From positions 1-64,000 of the forward strand of contig NZ_JAAXKZ010000012.1 of assembly GCF_012911875.1 (NCBI RefSeq): a stretch of DNA of 64,000 nucleotides. Reading direction: 5' to 3'. The first letter of the stretch is position 1; each line of letters begins with the position of its first letter. Below the pieces are notes generated by a model that was not told the origin of the DNA, made no database searches, and was given only the letters and a program-made list of their open reading frames with translations. This document shows, piece after piece, positions 25,518-34,590 of this stretch. This DNA comes from Pseudonocardia bannensis. Lineage in GTDB: Bacteria > Actinomycetota > Actinomycetes > Mycobacteriales > Pseudonocardiaceae. Both the position numbers and the translations under genes were made by a program.

Positions 25518-25931
25518 TCACCAGGTCAGATAGGAGATCGCCGCGAGCATCCGGCGGCGCTCGGTCTCGTTGCCACGGATCTTGATCCGGCCGGCGATGG
25601 ACTCGATGGCGGCGGTCGTCTCGTCGTAGTAGATCCGCTGCATGGTGTCGGCGAGCATCGTGGCGAGGATGCGGGGCCGCTCCGGCAGGCCGCTCTCCAC
25701 GCTCAGGACGCTGCCCTCGTCGATGAGGACGGTGAAGTCCTCCTTCACGTCCGGCATGCGGACGACGAGCGGCCAGTCACGCCACTTCTTGACGGCCGCG
25801 ACGGTGTCCTTGTTCGTGTTCCACTTGTGGAAGTAGTACTGCTCGAGGATGTCTCGGAGGTACTCCTTGCCGACCACCTCCGGACGAGGGAGGTACTCGT
25901 AGCTCCCGGACACCTTCGCTTCTTGTGACAT
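25518..25931 (-). CDS. small SCP2-like/hypothetical protein of the Mo-hydroxylase operon
   Basis: A 137-aa protein of uncertain family. The C-terminal two thirds (FTVLIDEGSVLSVESG, MLADTMQRIYYDETTAAIESIAGRIKIRG) resembles SCP2 sterol-binding-like folds that often accompany catabolic genes. The start ATG 25931 follows a TAGG repeat. It lies 46 bp upstream of the large subunit in the same direction, so it probably works with it. The assignment is by appearance only. Confidence 0.55.
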   Translation of the reverse strand: MSQEAKVSGSYEYLPRPEVVGKEYLRDILEQYYFHKWNTNKDTVAAVKKWRDWPLVVRMPDVKEDFTVLIDEGSVLSVESGLPERPRILATMLADTMQRIYYDETTAAIESIAGRIKIRGNETERRRMLAAISYLTW

Positions 25932-26014
25932 CGCGCTACCTACCTACCTAGTCGCTACGAATCGTTTCTCGACGGGGCCCATACTGTGCCCGGTTTCACA
26001 CCGGCAGCCAAGCG

Positions 26015-27145
26015 TTACGTCGCGCCGACAGGGATGTGTCGGGCCGCCTTGTTCAACTGCTTCGCCACCCACGGCAGCTTCGTGGCGAGTTCGAGAACCT
26101 GGCTGCGGCGTGACGCGAACCGTTCCGGCCAGGCGCTGGCGACCCGTCCGTAGAGGTCGGTCCAGCGCTGCACGTGGTCGGTCAGCGGGCGTTCGTGTCG
26201 CTCCCAACTCTGCAGGGCGGTCGGCACGTCGGCGTGCTGGTCCAGGTACGTCGCGAGCGACAGGGCGTTCTGGAAGGTGAGGTTGGCGCCCTGGCCCAGG
26301 TTCGGCGGCTGGGCGTGCGCGGCATCGCCCACCACGGCGGCCCGCCCACGCGACCAGGCGCGGCAGGTCACCCGCATCGCCCGGTCCCAGCGGCCGACCT
26401 CGTCGATCCGCTCGATGATCCCACCCAGGTGTGGAAACGCTCCCAGCCAGCTCTGCTTGTCCACCGGTACGCGCCGGCCCGCCTCGTCATCCACGTTGCA
26501 GCAGAGGCAGACGTAGTTGACCTCGTCGGTGCACGGGTCGTAGAGCAACCGGCGCGAGCCGTTCCAGTACTCGGTGATCTCGGTCGAGGGGTCCTCCGGT
26601 CTGCGCGGGATGAGCAGCCGGGTGTAACCCTCGTCGAGGTAGTCCACGCGCTCGGTGAGCAGCATCGATTCCCGGACCCGGGAGAACACGCCGTCCGCAG
26701 CGACCACGAGGTCGGCCCGCCAGACCTTGCCGTCCTGGTCCTCCAGCTCACCGCGCGGGTTGCCGCCGGTGATGACCGACCCGGCGATGATGTCGACGTC
26801 GAGTTCGATGGCCCGCGCGATCAGTGCGTCGTATAGGTCCGCACGCGGCGGCAGCAGCAGCCGGTCCGCGGCGCCGAAGGCCCGGTGCATCAGTGCCTTG
26901 CCGTCGGAGTCGCGCGCGACCAGGGTCTCGATCCGCTTGGCCCGCCGGGTGGCGGTCGCCTCGACTCCGAGGGCGGCGAGCGAGCGCAGACCGTTCTCCC
27001 ACAGCCAGATCCCGGCGCCGAACATGCGCAGTTCGTTCGACCGCTCGTGGACCCGCACCCGCCAGCCGCGCTGGGCGAGAGCGATTCCGACGGCCAGACC
27101 GCCCAGCCCCGCCCCGGCGATCTCCGCCTGCCTCGCCTTGGTCAC
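26015..27145 (-). CDS. FAD-dependent aromatic-type monooxygenase (copy 2)
   Basis: A 376-aa paralog of the protein at 16855-17982, sharing AGAGLGGLAV, RGWRVRVHER, ELRMFGAGIWLWENGLRSL and GDAAHAQPPNLGQGAN. FAD motifs are at residues about 11-16, 150-165 and 270-285. It lies between the permease and the SCP2-like gene, in line with the Mo-hydroxylase genes. Two monooxygenases of one type in one locus suggest two successive hydroxylations or two related substrates (inference). Confidence 0.85.
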   Translation of the reverse strand: MTKARQAEIAGAGLGGLAVGIALAQRGWRVRVHERSNELRMFGAGIWLWENGLRSLAALGVEATATRRAKRIETLVARDSDGKALMHRAFGAADRLLLPPRADLYDALIARAIELDVDIIAGSVITGGNPRGELEDQDGKVWRADLVVAADGVFSRVRESMLLTERVDYLDEGYTRLLIPRRPEDPSTEITEYWNGSRRLLYDPCTDEVNYVCLCCNVDDEAGRRVPVDKQSWLGAFPHLGGIIERIDEVGRWDRAMRVTCRAWSRGRAAVVGDAAHAQPPNLGQGANLTFQNALSLATYLDQHADVPTALQSWERHERPLTDHVQRWTDLYGRVASAWPERFASRRSQVLELATKLPWVAKQLNKAARHIPVGAT

Positions 27146-27270
27146 TGCGACGTCCTTCCGATCGGTCGTTCAGGGGTGGTGCCGCGCCGCGGCCGGATCG
27201 AGCCCGGCCGCGGACGCGGCGGGAGCGCCACCACCGGGTGTGGGGTCCCGGCGGTCGGCTGGAGCCCGCG

Positions 27271-28689
27271 CTAGAGGCGCGAGGCGTCGGTGCGCTGGCG
27301 CAGGACCTGCGCCCGGTAGAAGCCGCCCCGCTTGGTCCGCGGCACCACGAACTTGTCGTAGAGCGCGATGACGACGACCAGGGCGAACCAGGCGGCCGCT
27401 GCGTGCCAGTCGAGGACGGTGATGCCGAGGGCGATGAGCCCGGTGTAGATGAGCAGGAACACCGCCAGCGGGACGCCGTACCGGACGGTGAGCGGCCGGT
27501 CGAGGTTCTTGCGGGCCCGCATCCGGATGAAGAACAGCGCCATCAGGAAGTACAACGTGGCCGACCACATCGACAGCATGTGGACGATGAAGGTGAAGTC
27601 CCGCCAGTAGACGCCGATCAGGGCGAATGCGGCCAGCACCAGGATGGCCACCCACGGCACCGAGCGCGTCGAGTAGCGCCCGAAGGCCCGTGGCAGGGCG
27701 CCCTGCTGGGCATACAGCGCGACGATCTTGCCCATGGCCATGAAGAACACGCTCAGCGTGGTGTAGGTCGCGATGAGCATGGTGATCAGCGCGAGGTAGA
27801 ACAGCGGGTGCGTTGTCGCCTGGCCGAGACGCTCCTGGACGATGCCGACCGTCGGGACCGGGAGCAGAAGCAGCGCCGCCAGCGGCGCGCTGGCGAGGAT
27901 CGCGAAGGCCAGCGGGATCTGCCGGATCCACAGCTGCCAGGCCGCGGAGAGCAGGCCGACGTCGCGGGACTGCTTGAAGTTCTGCCACTCGTCGACGAGG
28001 ACCTGCTGCACCTCGAGGATGCCTGCCATGATCCCGAGCCAGAGCCCGCCGACGGTGAACAGCGTGAGCCAGTTGACCGGGCTCGGCGACTCCCAGTTGG
28101 CCGCCCAGAAGCCGCTGTCGGCGAACAGCCACCAGACCCCGACCGCGAGCACGATGTCACCGACCAGCGTGACCACGACGAGCGCGGCCTGCACCTTGCC
28201 GGTGATCTGGTGGCCCATCAGGTTGAGCACGACAACCGGCACGATCACCACGTACGGCCAGATCGCCACCGGCACGTCCGGGAACAGCAGCGTCAGCAGC
28301 CCCTCGGCGATCAGCAGCTCCAGCCACATGAACGCGCCGTACACCGGGGCGTAGAGGATGAAGTACGAGGTGCCCAGGGAGAACAGACCGGCTTCCCGGC
28401 CGTAGGACTGGATGGAGCCGGGCTCGGGTACCGCCGTGATCATCTCGCGGTAAAGCCACCAGGCGATGTTGATCACCACTGCGCCGGCCACGAACCCGAT
28501 GAGGGTCCACTTGATCCCGTAGGCACTGGCGATGAAAACGATCCAGGCCCACCCGGCGGTGAACAGCATCTCACCCGTGCCCATGGCGGACACGTCGAAC
28601 CAGGACAGCGGCTTCTCGTCGACGAGGTCGAGGTCGAGGTCGTCGCCGTCCTCGTACTGCCCTTCGGGGACTTCCTTGCTGGTTGTCAT
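27271..28689 (-). CDS. APC-superfamily permease
   Basis: A 472-aa integral membrane protein with about 12 hydrophobic segments, an acidic N-terminal tail (EDGDDLDLDL) and a basic C-terminus. The unwound TM1 region reads SAMGTGEMLFTAGWAWIV, and EPGSIQSYGREAG is typical of amino-acid/polyamine permeases. ATG 28689 has GGGGAG 7 nt upstream. It presumably imports the substrate of the surrounding catabolic genes. Confidence 0.85.
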   Translation of the reverse strand: MTTSKEVPEGQYEDGDDLDLDLVDEKPLSWFDVSAMGTGEMLFTAGWAWIVFIASAYGIKWTLIGFVAGAVVINIAWWLYREMITAVPEPGSIQSYGREAGLFSLGTSYFILYAPVYGAFMWLELLIAEGLLTLLFPDVPVAIWPYVVIVPVVVLNLMGHQITGKVQAALVVVTLVGDIVLAVGVWWLFADSGFWAANWESPSPVNWLTLFTVGGLWLGIMAGILEVQQVLVDEWQNFKQSRDVGLLSAAWQLWIRQIPLAFAILASAPLAALLLLPVPTVGIVQERLGQATTHPLFYLALITMLIATYTTLSVFFMAMGKIVALYAQQGALPRAFGRYSTRSVPWVAILVLAAFALIGVYWRDFTFIVHMLSMWSATLYFLMALFFIRMRARKNLDRPLTVRYGVPLAVFLLIYTGLIALGITVLDWHAAAAWFALVVVIALYDKFVVPRTKRGGFYRAQVLRQRTDASRL

Positions 28690-28761
28690 TCGGTCTCCCC
28701 GGTGATGGGAACGGGATGGGAGGGACTGCAACTGCAGGACCGACGGCCGGTGACCGGACCG

Positions 28762-30189
28762 TCAGCACATCCGTGCGGAGGTCTCCCGGCGCTGGAGATC
28801 CGCTACGAGGTCGCCCGCGTGGCTCGTGTCGAGCTCCGGGACGTGCCCGTTCCCGGCCGCGTCCTCGGCCCCGCCGTGCACGAGGTCGTAGGTGAGGTCG
28901 GTGACGGAGTACGTCTGACCGCGCTCGTGCGGCCAGCGCCGCTCGAGCGCCGCCTCGTCGAACACCACCACCCGGCCGTCCTGGACCACGGTCTCGATGC
29001 GCCGCTTGTCCTGGAGAACGGTGATGTCGGCGACGGGGTCGCCGTCGACCACGATGACGTCGGCGATCATGCCGGGCGCGATGACGCCGACCTGGCCGTC
29101 GAGGCCGAGCATGAGGGCGCCGTGCTGGGTGCCCGCCTGGATGGCCTCGAGCGAGGACAGGCCGGCGTAGTCCATGAGCAGCTCGAGCTCCCGGGCGTGC
29201 CACTCGCCGTAGGGGGCGACGGAGAATCCAGTGTCCGTGCCGAGCACCATCTTCACGCCCGCCTCGTGAGCGCGGTGCAAGCTGTCGCCGGTCTTGTCGA
29301 GCATCCGCTTCATGCCGTCGCGCAGTGGCGCCGGCGCGCCCACCCGGTCGCCGAAGTCGGCGACGTTGGCCAGCAGTAGCAGCGTCGGGACCAGCGGCGT
29401 GCCGGACTCGGCGAGACGCTCGATCGTCGCGTCGTCCATGACGTTGCCGTGCATGATCCAGTCGATGCCGGCCCGCACGGCGGCGTCCACCTCGGCGGAA
29501 CCGCGGGCGTGGATGGTGACCTTCCTACCGAGCTGGTGGGCCAGGTCGGCGATGATCTTCATCTCGTCGTCGGTGAACGCCTGGTAGTCGCCGTAGGGGC
29601 TGTCGGCCAGCTTGATGAGGTCGACACCCGCCTTGACCTGGCGGCGCACCTCGTCCTTCATCCCGTCGACCGTGTTGGCCAGGATGCCGATGGACCCCTC
29701 GGGCACGCCGACCGAGTCCGGGTACCAGTCGGTGAGGCTGTTGCTGGTACTGATGTAGCGGCCGGCGGAGGTCATCCGCGGCCCCTGGACGATGCCGTCC
29801 TTGATCGCTTCTCGCAGTCCCACGCCGATGAAGTAGCTGCCCCCCGGCTGGGAGATCCCGGTGACGCCCGCGCGCAGCACCTTCTGCGCGTGGAACGCGG
29901 CCTTGAGCGTGCGCAGCTCCGGGCTGGTGTAGAGGTCGATCTCCTCCTCGCTGCGGCTCTCGCCGTAGGTCATGTGGCAGTGCGCGTCGATGAGGCCGGG
30001 CATCACGGTCTTGCCGGTGGCGTCGATCCGGGTGAGCGGCTCACCCCGCGGCACCGCGTCGGCCGTCGCGTCCGCACCGACCCGGACGATACGGTCGCCC
30101 TCGATCAGGACGGATGTTCCGGCCGAGGCCGGCGCACCAGTGCCGTCGACGACGGTGCCGTTCTCGATGAGCAACCAGGACGAGGGCAT
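28762..30189 (-). CDS. amidohydrolase family protein
   Basis: A 475-aa metal-dependent amidohydrolase (imidazolonepropionase/prolidase-like subgroup). Visible are the strand-1 HxH (LIDAHCHMTYG), HARGSAEVDAAV, the strand-6 region IMHGNVMDD and the strand-8 Asp (GTDTGFS). The N- and C-terminal composite beta domain is present (VVDGTG; GMIADVIVVDGDP). ATG 30189 is chosen with GGAGG upstream; a 52-codon upstream extension is low-complexity. It would hydrolyse a C-N bond of a pathway intermediate. Confidence 0.85.
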   Translation of the reverse strand: MPSSWLLIENGTVVDGTGAPASAGTSVLIEGDRIVRVGADATADAVPRGEPLTRIDATGKTVMPGLIDAHCHMTYGESRSEEEIDLYTSPELRTLKAAFHAQKVLRAGVTGISQPGGSYFIGVGLREAIKDGIVQGPRMTSAGRYISTSNSLTDWYPDSVGVPEGSIGILANTVDGMKDEVRRQVKAGVDLIKLADSPYGDYQAFTDDEMKIIADLAHQLGRKVTIHARGSAEVDAAVRAGIDWIMHGNVMDDATIERLAESGTPLVPTLLLLANVADFGDRVGAPAPLRDGMKRMLDKTGDSLHRAHEAGVKMVLGTDTGFSVAPYGEWHARELELLMDYAGLSSLEAIQAGTQHGALMLGLDGQVGVIAPGMIADVIVVDGDPVADITVLQDKRRIETVVQDGRVVVFDEAALERRWPHERGQTYSVTDLTYDLVHGGAEDAAGNGHVPELDTSHAGDLVADLQRRETSARMC

Positions 30190-30351
30190 CGCGTGCGTCC
30201 TCCAGGTCTCCGCTGAGCGCCGGCACGGTCGTGCTGCGCGGTGGATGTCGCTGTGGCGGCGAATGGTGGAGGGGCTCCGTGAATCGCGGCGAAATCGGGA
30301 TGTTCCGGGCTGATCCATGCAGTTTCGGAGGCCGTTCGCGCACACGTGCCG

Positions 30352-33300
30352 TCAGCGACGCAGGTCCTGGAGGAGCCGGACGGTGGTGGGGGTGGGCTGG
30401 GTGCCGAGCTCGTTCAGGGCGCGCTCGCAGGCGCGGTACGCCGCGATCACGCGGTCCTGGTTGCCCAGTGCGTCGGCGATCCGCATCTCCAGACGCCAGG
30501 CGGACTCCCGGAACGGATCGGCCCGCAACACGTCGCCGACCAACCGGGCCGCCTGCCGGTAGTGCCCGGTGGCGAAGGCGATCTCGGCAGCGTCGTGCCG
30601 GGCCTCCTGCACGACGGAGGCCAGGTGCTGGCGCCGCTCCTCGGCCCAGGACGACAGCACTCCGGGTAGGTACTCCCCGCGGTCGGCGATCTCCAAGGCC
30701 TGCAACAGCGTCCGCAGCCGGTCCTGGCCGCGCAGGCTCGCCGCCTGCCGCAGCAGCGCGGACAACCGCTCGGACTCCGTGGTCACCCGGACGCCGGCGC
30801 CGAGGCCGACACGGCCGGCGGCGGGGTCGGAACGCAGGACGTCCGGCACGGCGCGGCGCAACCGGAGCACGGCCTGGCGGAGGTAGGAGCCGGCGGCGTC
30901 GTCGCCGCGGCCCGCGAACAGTACGTCGAGGAGTTCCTGGCGCGGAACGGCGTCGCGACCGCTGTTGGCGAGATATGCGAGCAGCTCGTAGCTCTTCTTC
31001 AGCCGCAGTGCCGCGTCCTCGCCGTTGACCAGGACGGCCGTCCGCCCGAACTCCGTGACGTGAACCGACGCGGCGAGCACGTCGCCGAGTTCGACGCCCA
31101 GCACCATGAGCGCGCGGCCGAGCTCGTGCCAGGGTGAATCGGCGCGACGCTCGATGTCCAGCCGCCGGGACAGCACGGCCGGGAACTCCGAGAGCGCCTG
31201 CAGCAGCAGGTGGTTCGAGCCCTGCTGCTCGGCGGCCCACAGCGCGAGGTTGGCGGCGTCGTCGGCGCCCTGCTCCTCCCCCAGCCGCCACTGAGCCTCG
31301 GCCAGGTGGACGGCGGCCGCCGGCAGCCACAGGATGCGTTCGCCCTGCCGCATGCTGACGACGGCCGCCTCCAGGCAGTCCCGGGCGCGTAGGTCCTCGC
31401 CCTCGAGCAGCAGGGCGGTCCCGAGCAGTGTGTTCGCGTGCTCGCGGATGTTCGCGTAGCGCTGCCCGATCGGATGCTGCGCCACCTCCTCGAGGACGTG
31501 CCGAGCGGCGCGCGCGTCGCTGCCCAGCCGCAGCAACAGCTCCGCCTCGGCGAGCAGGCTGAGCATGCGGAACAGCTCCGAGCCGCTGGCCACGATGCGC
31601 TCGCGTCCGGTGCGCAGGAGCCGCCAGGCCGCGTCGTGCTCGCCGAGCTCGGCCATCAGCTTCGGTCCGATCACCGCGGCGAGCCACACACCCTGCTCGT
31701 GGCTGCCCTCCAGGCCCTGGTACAGCTCGAAGCCCTGCTCGGTGTGCCCCGTGGCGAGCAACGCCCCCACCCGCCACGGCTCGGCGGCCTTCGCCGCCCA
31801 GGGCGACGACGGCGCATCGGCCAGGAGGCTGAGCCGACCGAGGTCGTAGTGGGTGCGCATGACCAGCGCGTCGAACGGCCCGCCGGTCAGCGACCCCACC
31901 GGGGTGTTCGAGGCACCCGGGATGCCGTCCACGGTCCGCATCGCGTACCGCATGGCGTCGAGCTCGTCGCCCGGCAGGGCGACGTCCAGCACCGCATTGA
32001 TGTCCGCCACCCGCCCGGCGTGCAGGTAGCACCAGGCCATCAGGCTCGCCGCCCGGCTCGACGACCCGGCCAACTCGTCACGCCGGCCCCCCTCCGCCAG
32101 CTCGTCGACCAGCTGTACACCCCGGCAGTAGTCCTCGCGGCCCAGTGCCAGCATGAGCTCGGCGACGACGAGACCGGGCTGCCCGTCGTCGCGCACCGGC
32201 TTCAGCCGCTGCAGCCAGCGCTCGGCAAGCGCGAAATCGGCGCGCTCGATGACCCCGACGACGACCCGTTCGACGACCTCCAGGGCCTCGTCGAGCCGGC
32301 CGGCGGCGAAGAACTCCTCAACGGCCTCCTCGTCGTGCTGCAGCTCGACCAGGAGCTGCGCGTAGGCCCGGTGCAGCTCTCTCACCTCGGCGTCGCTGCG
32401 CCGCTGCAGCAACTCGAGGAGGTACTCACGAAACCGGGGGTGGCAACGCATCGCCTTGCCGCCGGGGTCCCAGGCCACCGGGAGCCGGCGTGAGCGCAGG
32501 CTGTGCAGGCGGACCGCCGCGTCCTGCACCCCGAGGCTCTCGGCGGCGGCCGGCGTCACCTCCTTGAGCAAGGCGGTCGAGATCAGGAACTCGCGGTCAG
32601 CCGGCGTGAGCTGCGCCAGAATCTGGGTAGCCAGGTAGCCGTGCAGCGGGTCGGCCTCACCGCCGATCCCGATGACGTGGTCCGCCGAGCGCCACGCCTC
32701 GAAGAGCACGCCCGTGACCCAGCCACCGGTCTCGACGATCGCCTCGGCGGGATCGACGTCGGGTCGGCCGGACAGCACGAGCGCATCGGTGGCCTCCTGC
32801 ACCGTGAACGCGAGATCCTCCTCGCCGACCGCCGCGACGTAGGTCAGGAACGAGGCGCCACCGGCCGCGTCGAACGGTAGGACGGAACGGCTGATGATGA
32901 CGAGCCGCGCGGTGGGCGGCAGGTAGCGAGCGAATGACGACACGACGGCGAGGGCTTCTGGCTCCTCGGCCAGCCGCTCCATGTCGTCGAGCACCAGCAG
33001 CAGGTTGCTGTCTCCGACGGCCTCTGCGAGCAGGCCGGCGACCTCCGGGTGCGGCAGCTGAGAGACCAGGGCGGCGCCCGCCAGCCCCTTCACCCCCGGC
33101 ACCTGGCGGGCGATCGCGGCCTCGAGATAGGTGAGCAGGCGCCCGGTGACGGTGTCGGTCGCGTCGACCGCGAGCCAGGCGAACGGGCGGCGCAACTGCT
33201 GGGCCGCCTGCAGAACGGCGGTCGTCTTGCCCGCTCCTGCGGACGCGAGGACGCACACGACCCGGTGCTGCTCGATGAGTCGGCTCAGCAGGGACTCGAT

Positions 33301-33366
33301 CCGCGGCCGTCGCACCACCGTGCCTCCGACCGGCGGCGGGGTGATCTTGAGCTGGATAACCCGCAT
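30352..33366 (-). CDS. STAND ATPase-TPR-BTAD transcriptional regulator
   Basis: A 1004-aa regulator in MalT-like order: N-terminal STAND NTPase (Walker A SAGAGKTT about residues 41-48; Walker B LLLVLDDME about 125-133), a long TPR-like helical middle (about 330-740), then a winged helix (ALRLKKSYELLAYLANSG, about 760-850) and a BTAD domain (about 870-1000) at the C-terminus. SARP-type regulators usually carry the DNA-binding and BTAD domains first; here they come last. ATG 33366 has GGAG 8 nt before it. It is probably the activator of the downstream genes, with the effector sensed by the TPR region. Confidence 0.82.
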   Translation of the reverse strand: MRVIQLKITPPPVGGTVVRRPRIESLLSRLIEQHRVVCVLASAGAGKTTAVLQAAQQLRRPFAWLAVDATDTVTGRLLTYLEAAIARQVPGVKGLAGAALVSQLPHPEVAGLLAEAVGDSNLLLVLDDMERLAEEPEALAVVSSFARYLPPTARLVIISRSVLPFDAAGGASFLTYVAAVGEEDLAFTVQEATDALVLSGRPDVDPAEAIVETGGWVTGVLFEAWRSADHVIGIGGEADPLHGYLATQILAQLTPADREFLISTALLKEVTPAAAESLGVQDAAVRLHSLRSRRLPVAWDPGGKAMRCHPRFREYLLELLQRRSDAEVRELHRAYAQLLVELQHDEEAVEEFFAAGRLDEALEVVERVVVGVIERADFALAERWLQRLKPVRDDGQPGLVVAELMLALGREDYCRGVQLVDELAEGGRRDELAGSSSRAASLMAWCYLHAGRVADINAVLDVALPGDELDAMRYAMRTVDGIPGASNTPVGSLTGGPFDALVMRTHYDLGRLSLLADAPSSPWAAKAAEPWRVGALLATGHTEQGFELYQGLEGSHEQGVWLAAVIGPKLMAELGEHDAAWRLLRTGRERIVASGSELFRMLSLLAEAELLLRLGSDARAARHVLEEVAQHPIGQRYANIREHANTLLGTALLLEGEDLRARDCLEAAVVSMRQGERILWLPAAAVHLAEAQWRLGEEQGADDAANLALWAAEQQGSNHLLLQALSEFPAVLSRRLDIERRADSPWHELGRALMVLGVELGDVLAASVHVTEFGRTAVLVNGEDAALRLKKSYELLAYLANSGRDAVPRQELLDVLFAGRGDDAAGSYLRQAVLRLRRAVPDVLRSDPAAGRVGLGAGVRVTTESERLSALLRQAASLRGQDRLRTLLQALEIADRGEYLPGVLSSWAEERRQHLASVVQEARHDAAEIAFATGHYRQAARLVGDVLRADPFRESAWRLEMRIADALGNQDRVIAAYRACERALNELGTQPTPTTVRLLQDLRR

Positions 33367-33708
33367 CAGGTTGAACTCCGCTGCACCCCGATGGAGGCTC
33401 CGATCCCGTGCACTGCTCCTCATCCCGCCCGGCTGCGCCGCATCGGCCCCCGTCGATCGCGACTCTAGGCGCCCGGACCGGCCGTGAGGAGGACGCCGAC
33501 CGGCGGAACTTTATGACCGCGAACTCGGTCTGCCCCCACCGATCCGGCGGGCTCATTGCATGCAACACAGCATACAAGTGATCGCAACCACACTGTGACG
33601 TGGTTAACGGCGCGCTCACGGACGCCTGCGACGGTGCACGGCCGGTCGGATTCCGGCCACACGGGGCGATCGCGCGGTCGCTCACGTACGGGAGAAGAGG
33701 AGCGCCGG
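33367..33708. promoter_or_regulatory. divergent intergenic region with TTGCATGCAA palindrome
   Basis: This 342-bp gap separates the divergent STAND/BTAD regulator and alpha/beta hydrolase. ATTGCATGCAAC (33555-33566) contains the same 10-bp palindrome as the GntR operator at 16739-16748, and a half-like CATACAAG follows at 33571. The local AT content is raised around it. It may be a second binding site of the GntR regulator. No gene is seen inside. Confidence 0.5.
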
Positions 33709-34533
33709 ATGCCCATGGTCCGCACGGGGGACGTCGACATGCACTACGAGGAGTCCGGGTCGGGTGACCCGATCGTGTGGATTCCGGGCACTGGTCTCGC
33801 CGGTTCCATGTGGCACACCCACCAGGTGGCCCACTTCCAGGACCGCTACCGGTGCCTGACCCTCGACCTGCGCGGCAGCGGCCGGACCGTCGGTGGCCAC
33901 CTCCCGCCTACGGTGGCCGACCTCGCGGCCGACGTCATCGGACTGATGGACGCGCTCGACCTACCGCCCGCGCACGTCGTGGGTCTGAGCCTCGGGTCCG
34001 CGGTCGCCCAGGAGATCGCGTTGTTGCGGCCCGACCGGGTGCGCAGCGTCGTGCTGGCGGCCACCTGGTCGTCCACCGAGCGCGAGAAGCACATGCAGCG
34101 GCACTTCGCGTCGCGCCTCTACGCGCTCGAGAACGGTCCGGTGGACGTGTACGCCCAGTTCGCGTTCTGGATGTCCTCCCCCAGCGTGATCGACGAGGAG
34201 CCGGACCTTCAGGCCGCTGTGGAGGCCGAGCTCCGGCGGCACATGTCGACGCGCCTCGACGGCACGGCAGCACACTTCCGCGCGGACCTCGTGCACGAGA
34301 CGGCCGAGCGCCTACCGCAGATCACCTGCCCGACGCTCGTGGTGTATGGCGAGGAGGACCGGATCACGTTGCCCCGCTACAACGAGCGGGTTGCGGCGGC
34401 GATCCCCGGCGCGGCGGTGGCACGCATCCCGCGGGCGGGTCACCTGGTCTGGCTCGAGCGGCCGGCCGAGCTGAACGGGCACATCGATGAGTTCCTGCAG
34501 ACCGCGGGCGTCGCGAGTCGGATGAGCGCGTAG
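33709..34533 (+). CDS. alpha/beta hydrolase
   Basis: A 274-aa alpha/beta-hydrolase of the 3-oxoadipate enol-lactonase/haloperoxidase-like group. The nucleophile elbow is GLSLGS, the acid lies in VVYGEEDRIT and the base in RAGHLVWLE; the oxyanion segment WIPGTGLAGSMW precedes. ATG 33709 follows GGAGAAGAGGAG. Its promoter region carries the palindrome shared with the GntR gene, linking it to the catabolic locus. Confidence 0.87.
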   Translation: MPMVRTGDVDMHYEESGSGDPIVWIPGTGLAGSMWHTHQVAHFQDRYRCLTLDLRGSGRTVGGHLPPTVADLAADVIGLMDALDLPPAHVVGLSLGSAVAQEIALLRPDRVRSVVLAATWSSTEREKHMQRHFASRLYALENGPVDVYAQFAFWMSSPSVIDEEPDLQAAVEAELRRHMSTRLDGTAAHFRADLVHETAERLPQITCPTLVVYGEEDRITLPRYNERVAAAIPGAAVARIPRAGHLVWLERPAELNGHIDEFLQTAGVASRMSA

Positions 34534-34590
34534 CGGCCGCACTGGTGTGCTGGTCGTCGCGGTCGGCCTCGGCCTGGTCCGAGGGCCGGG

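Noticed and set aside
30041-32032. 663-codon minus frame overlapping the STAND/BTAD regulator
   Set aside because: Same strand but other frame of a real gene; composed mainly of Arg, Ala, Gly.
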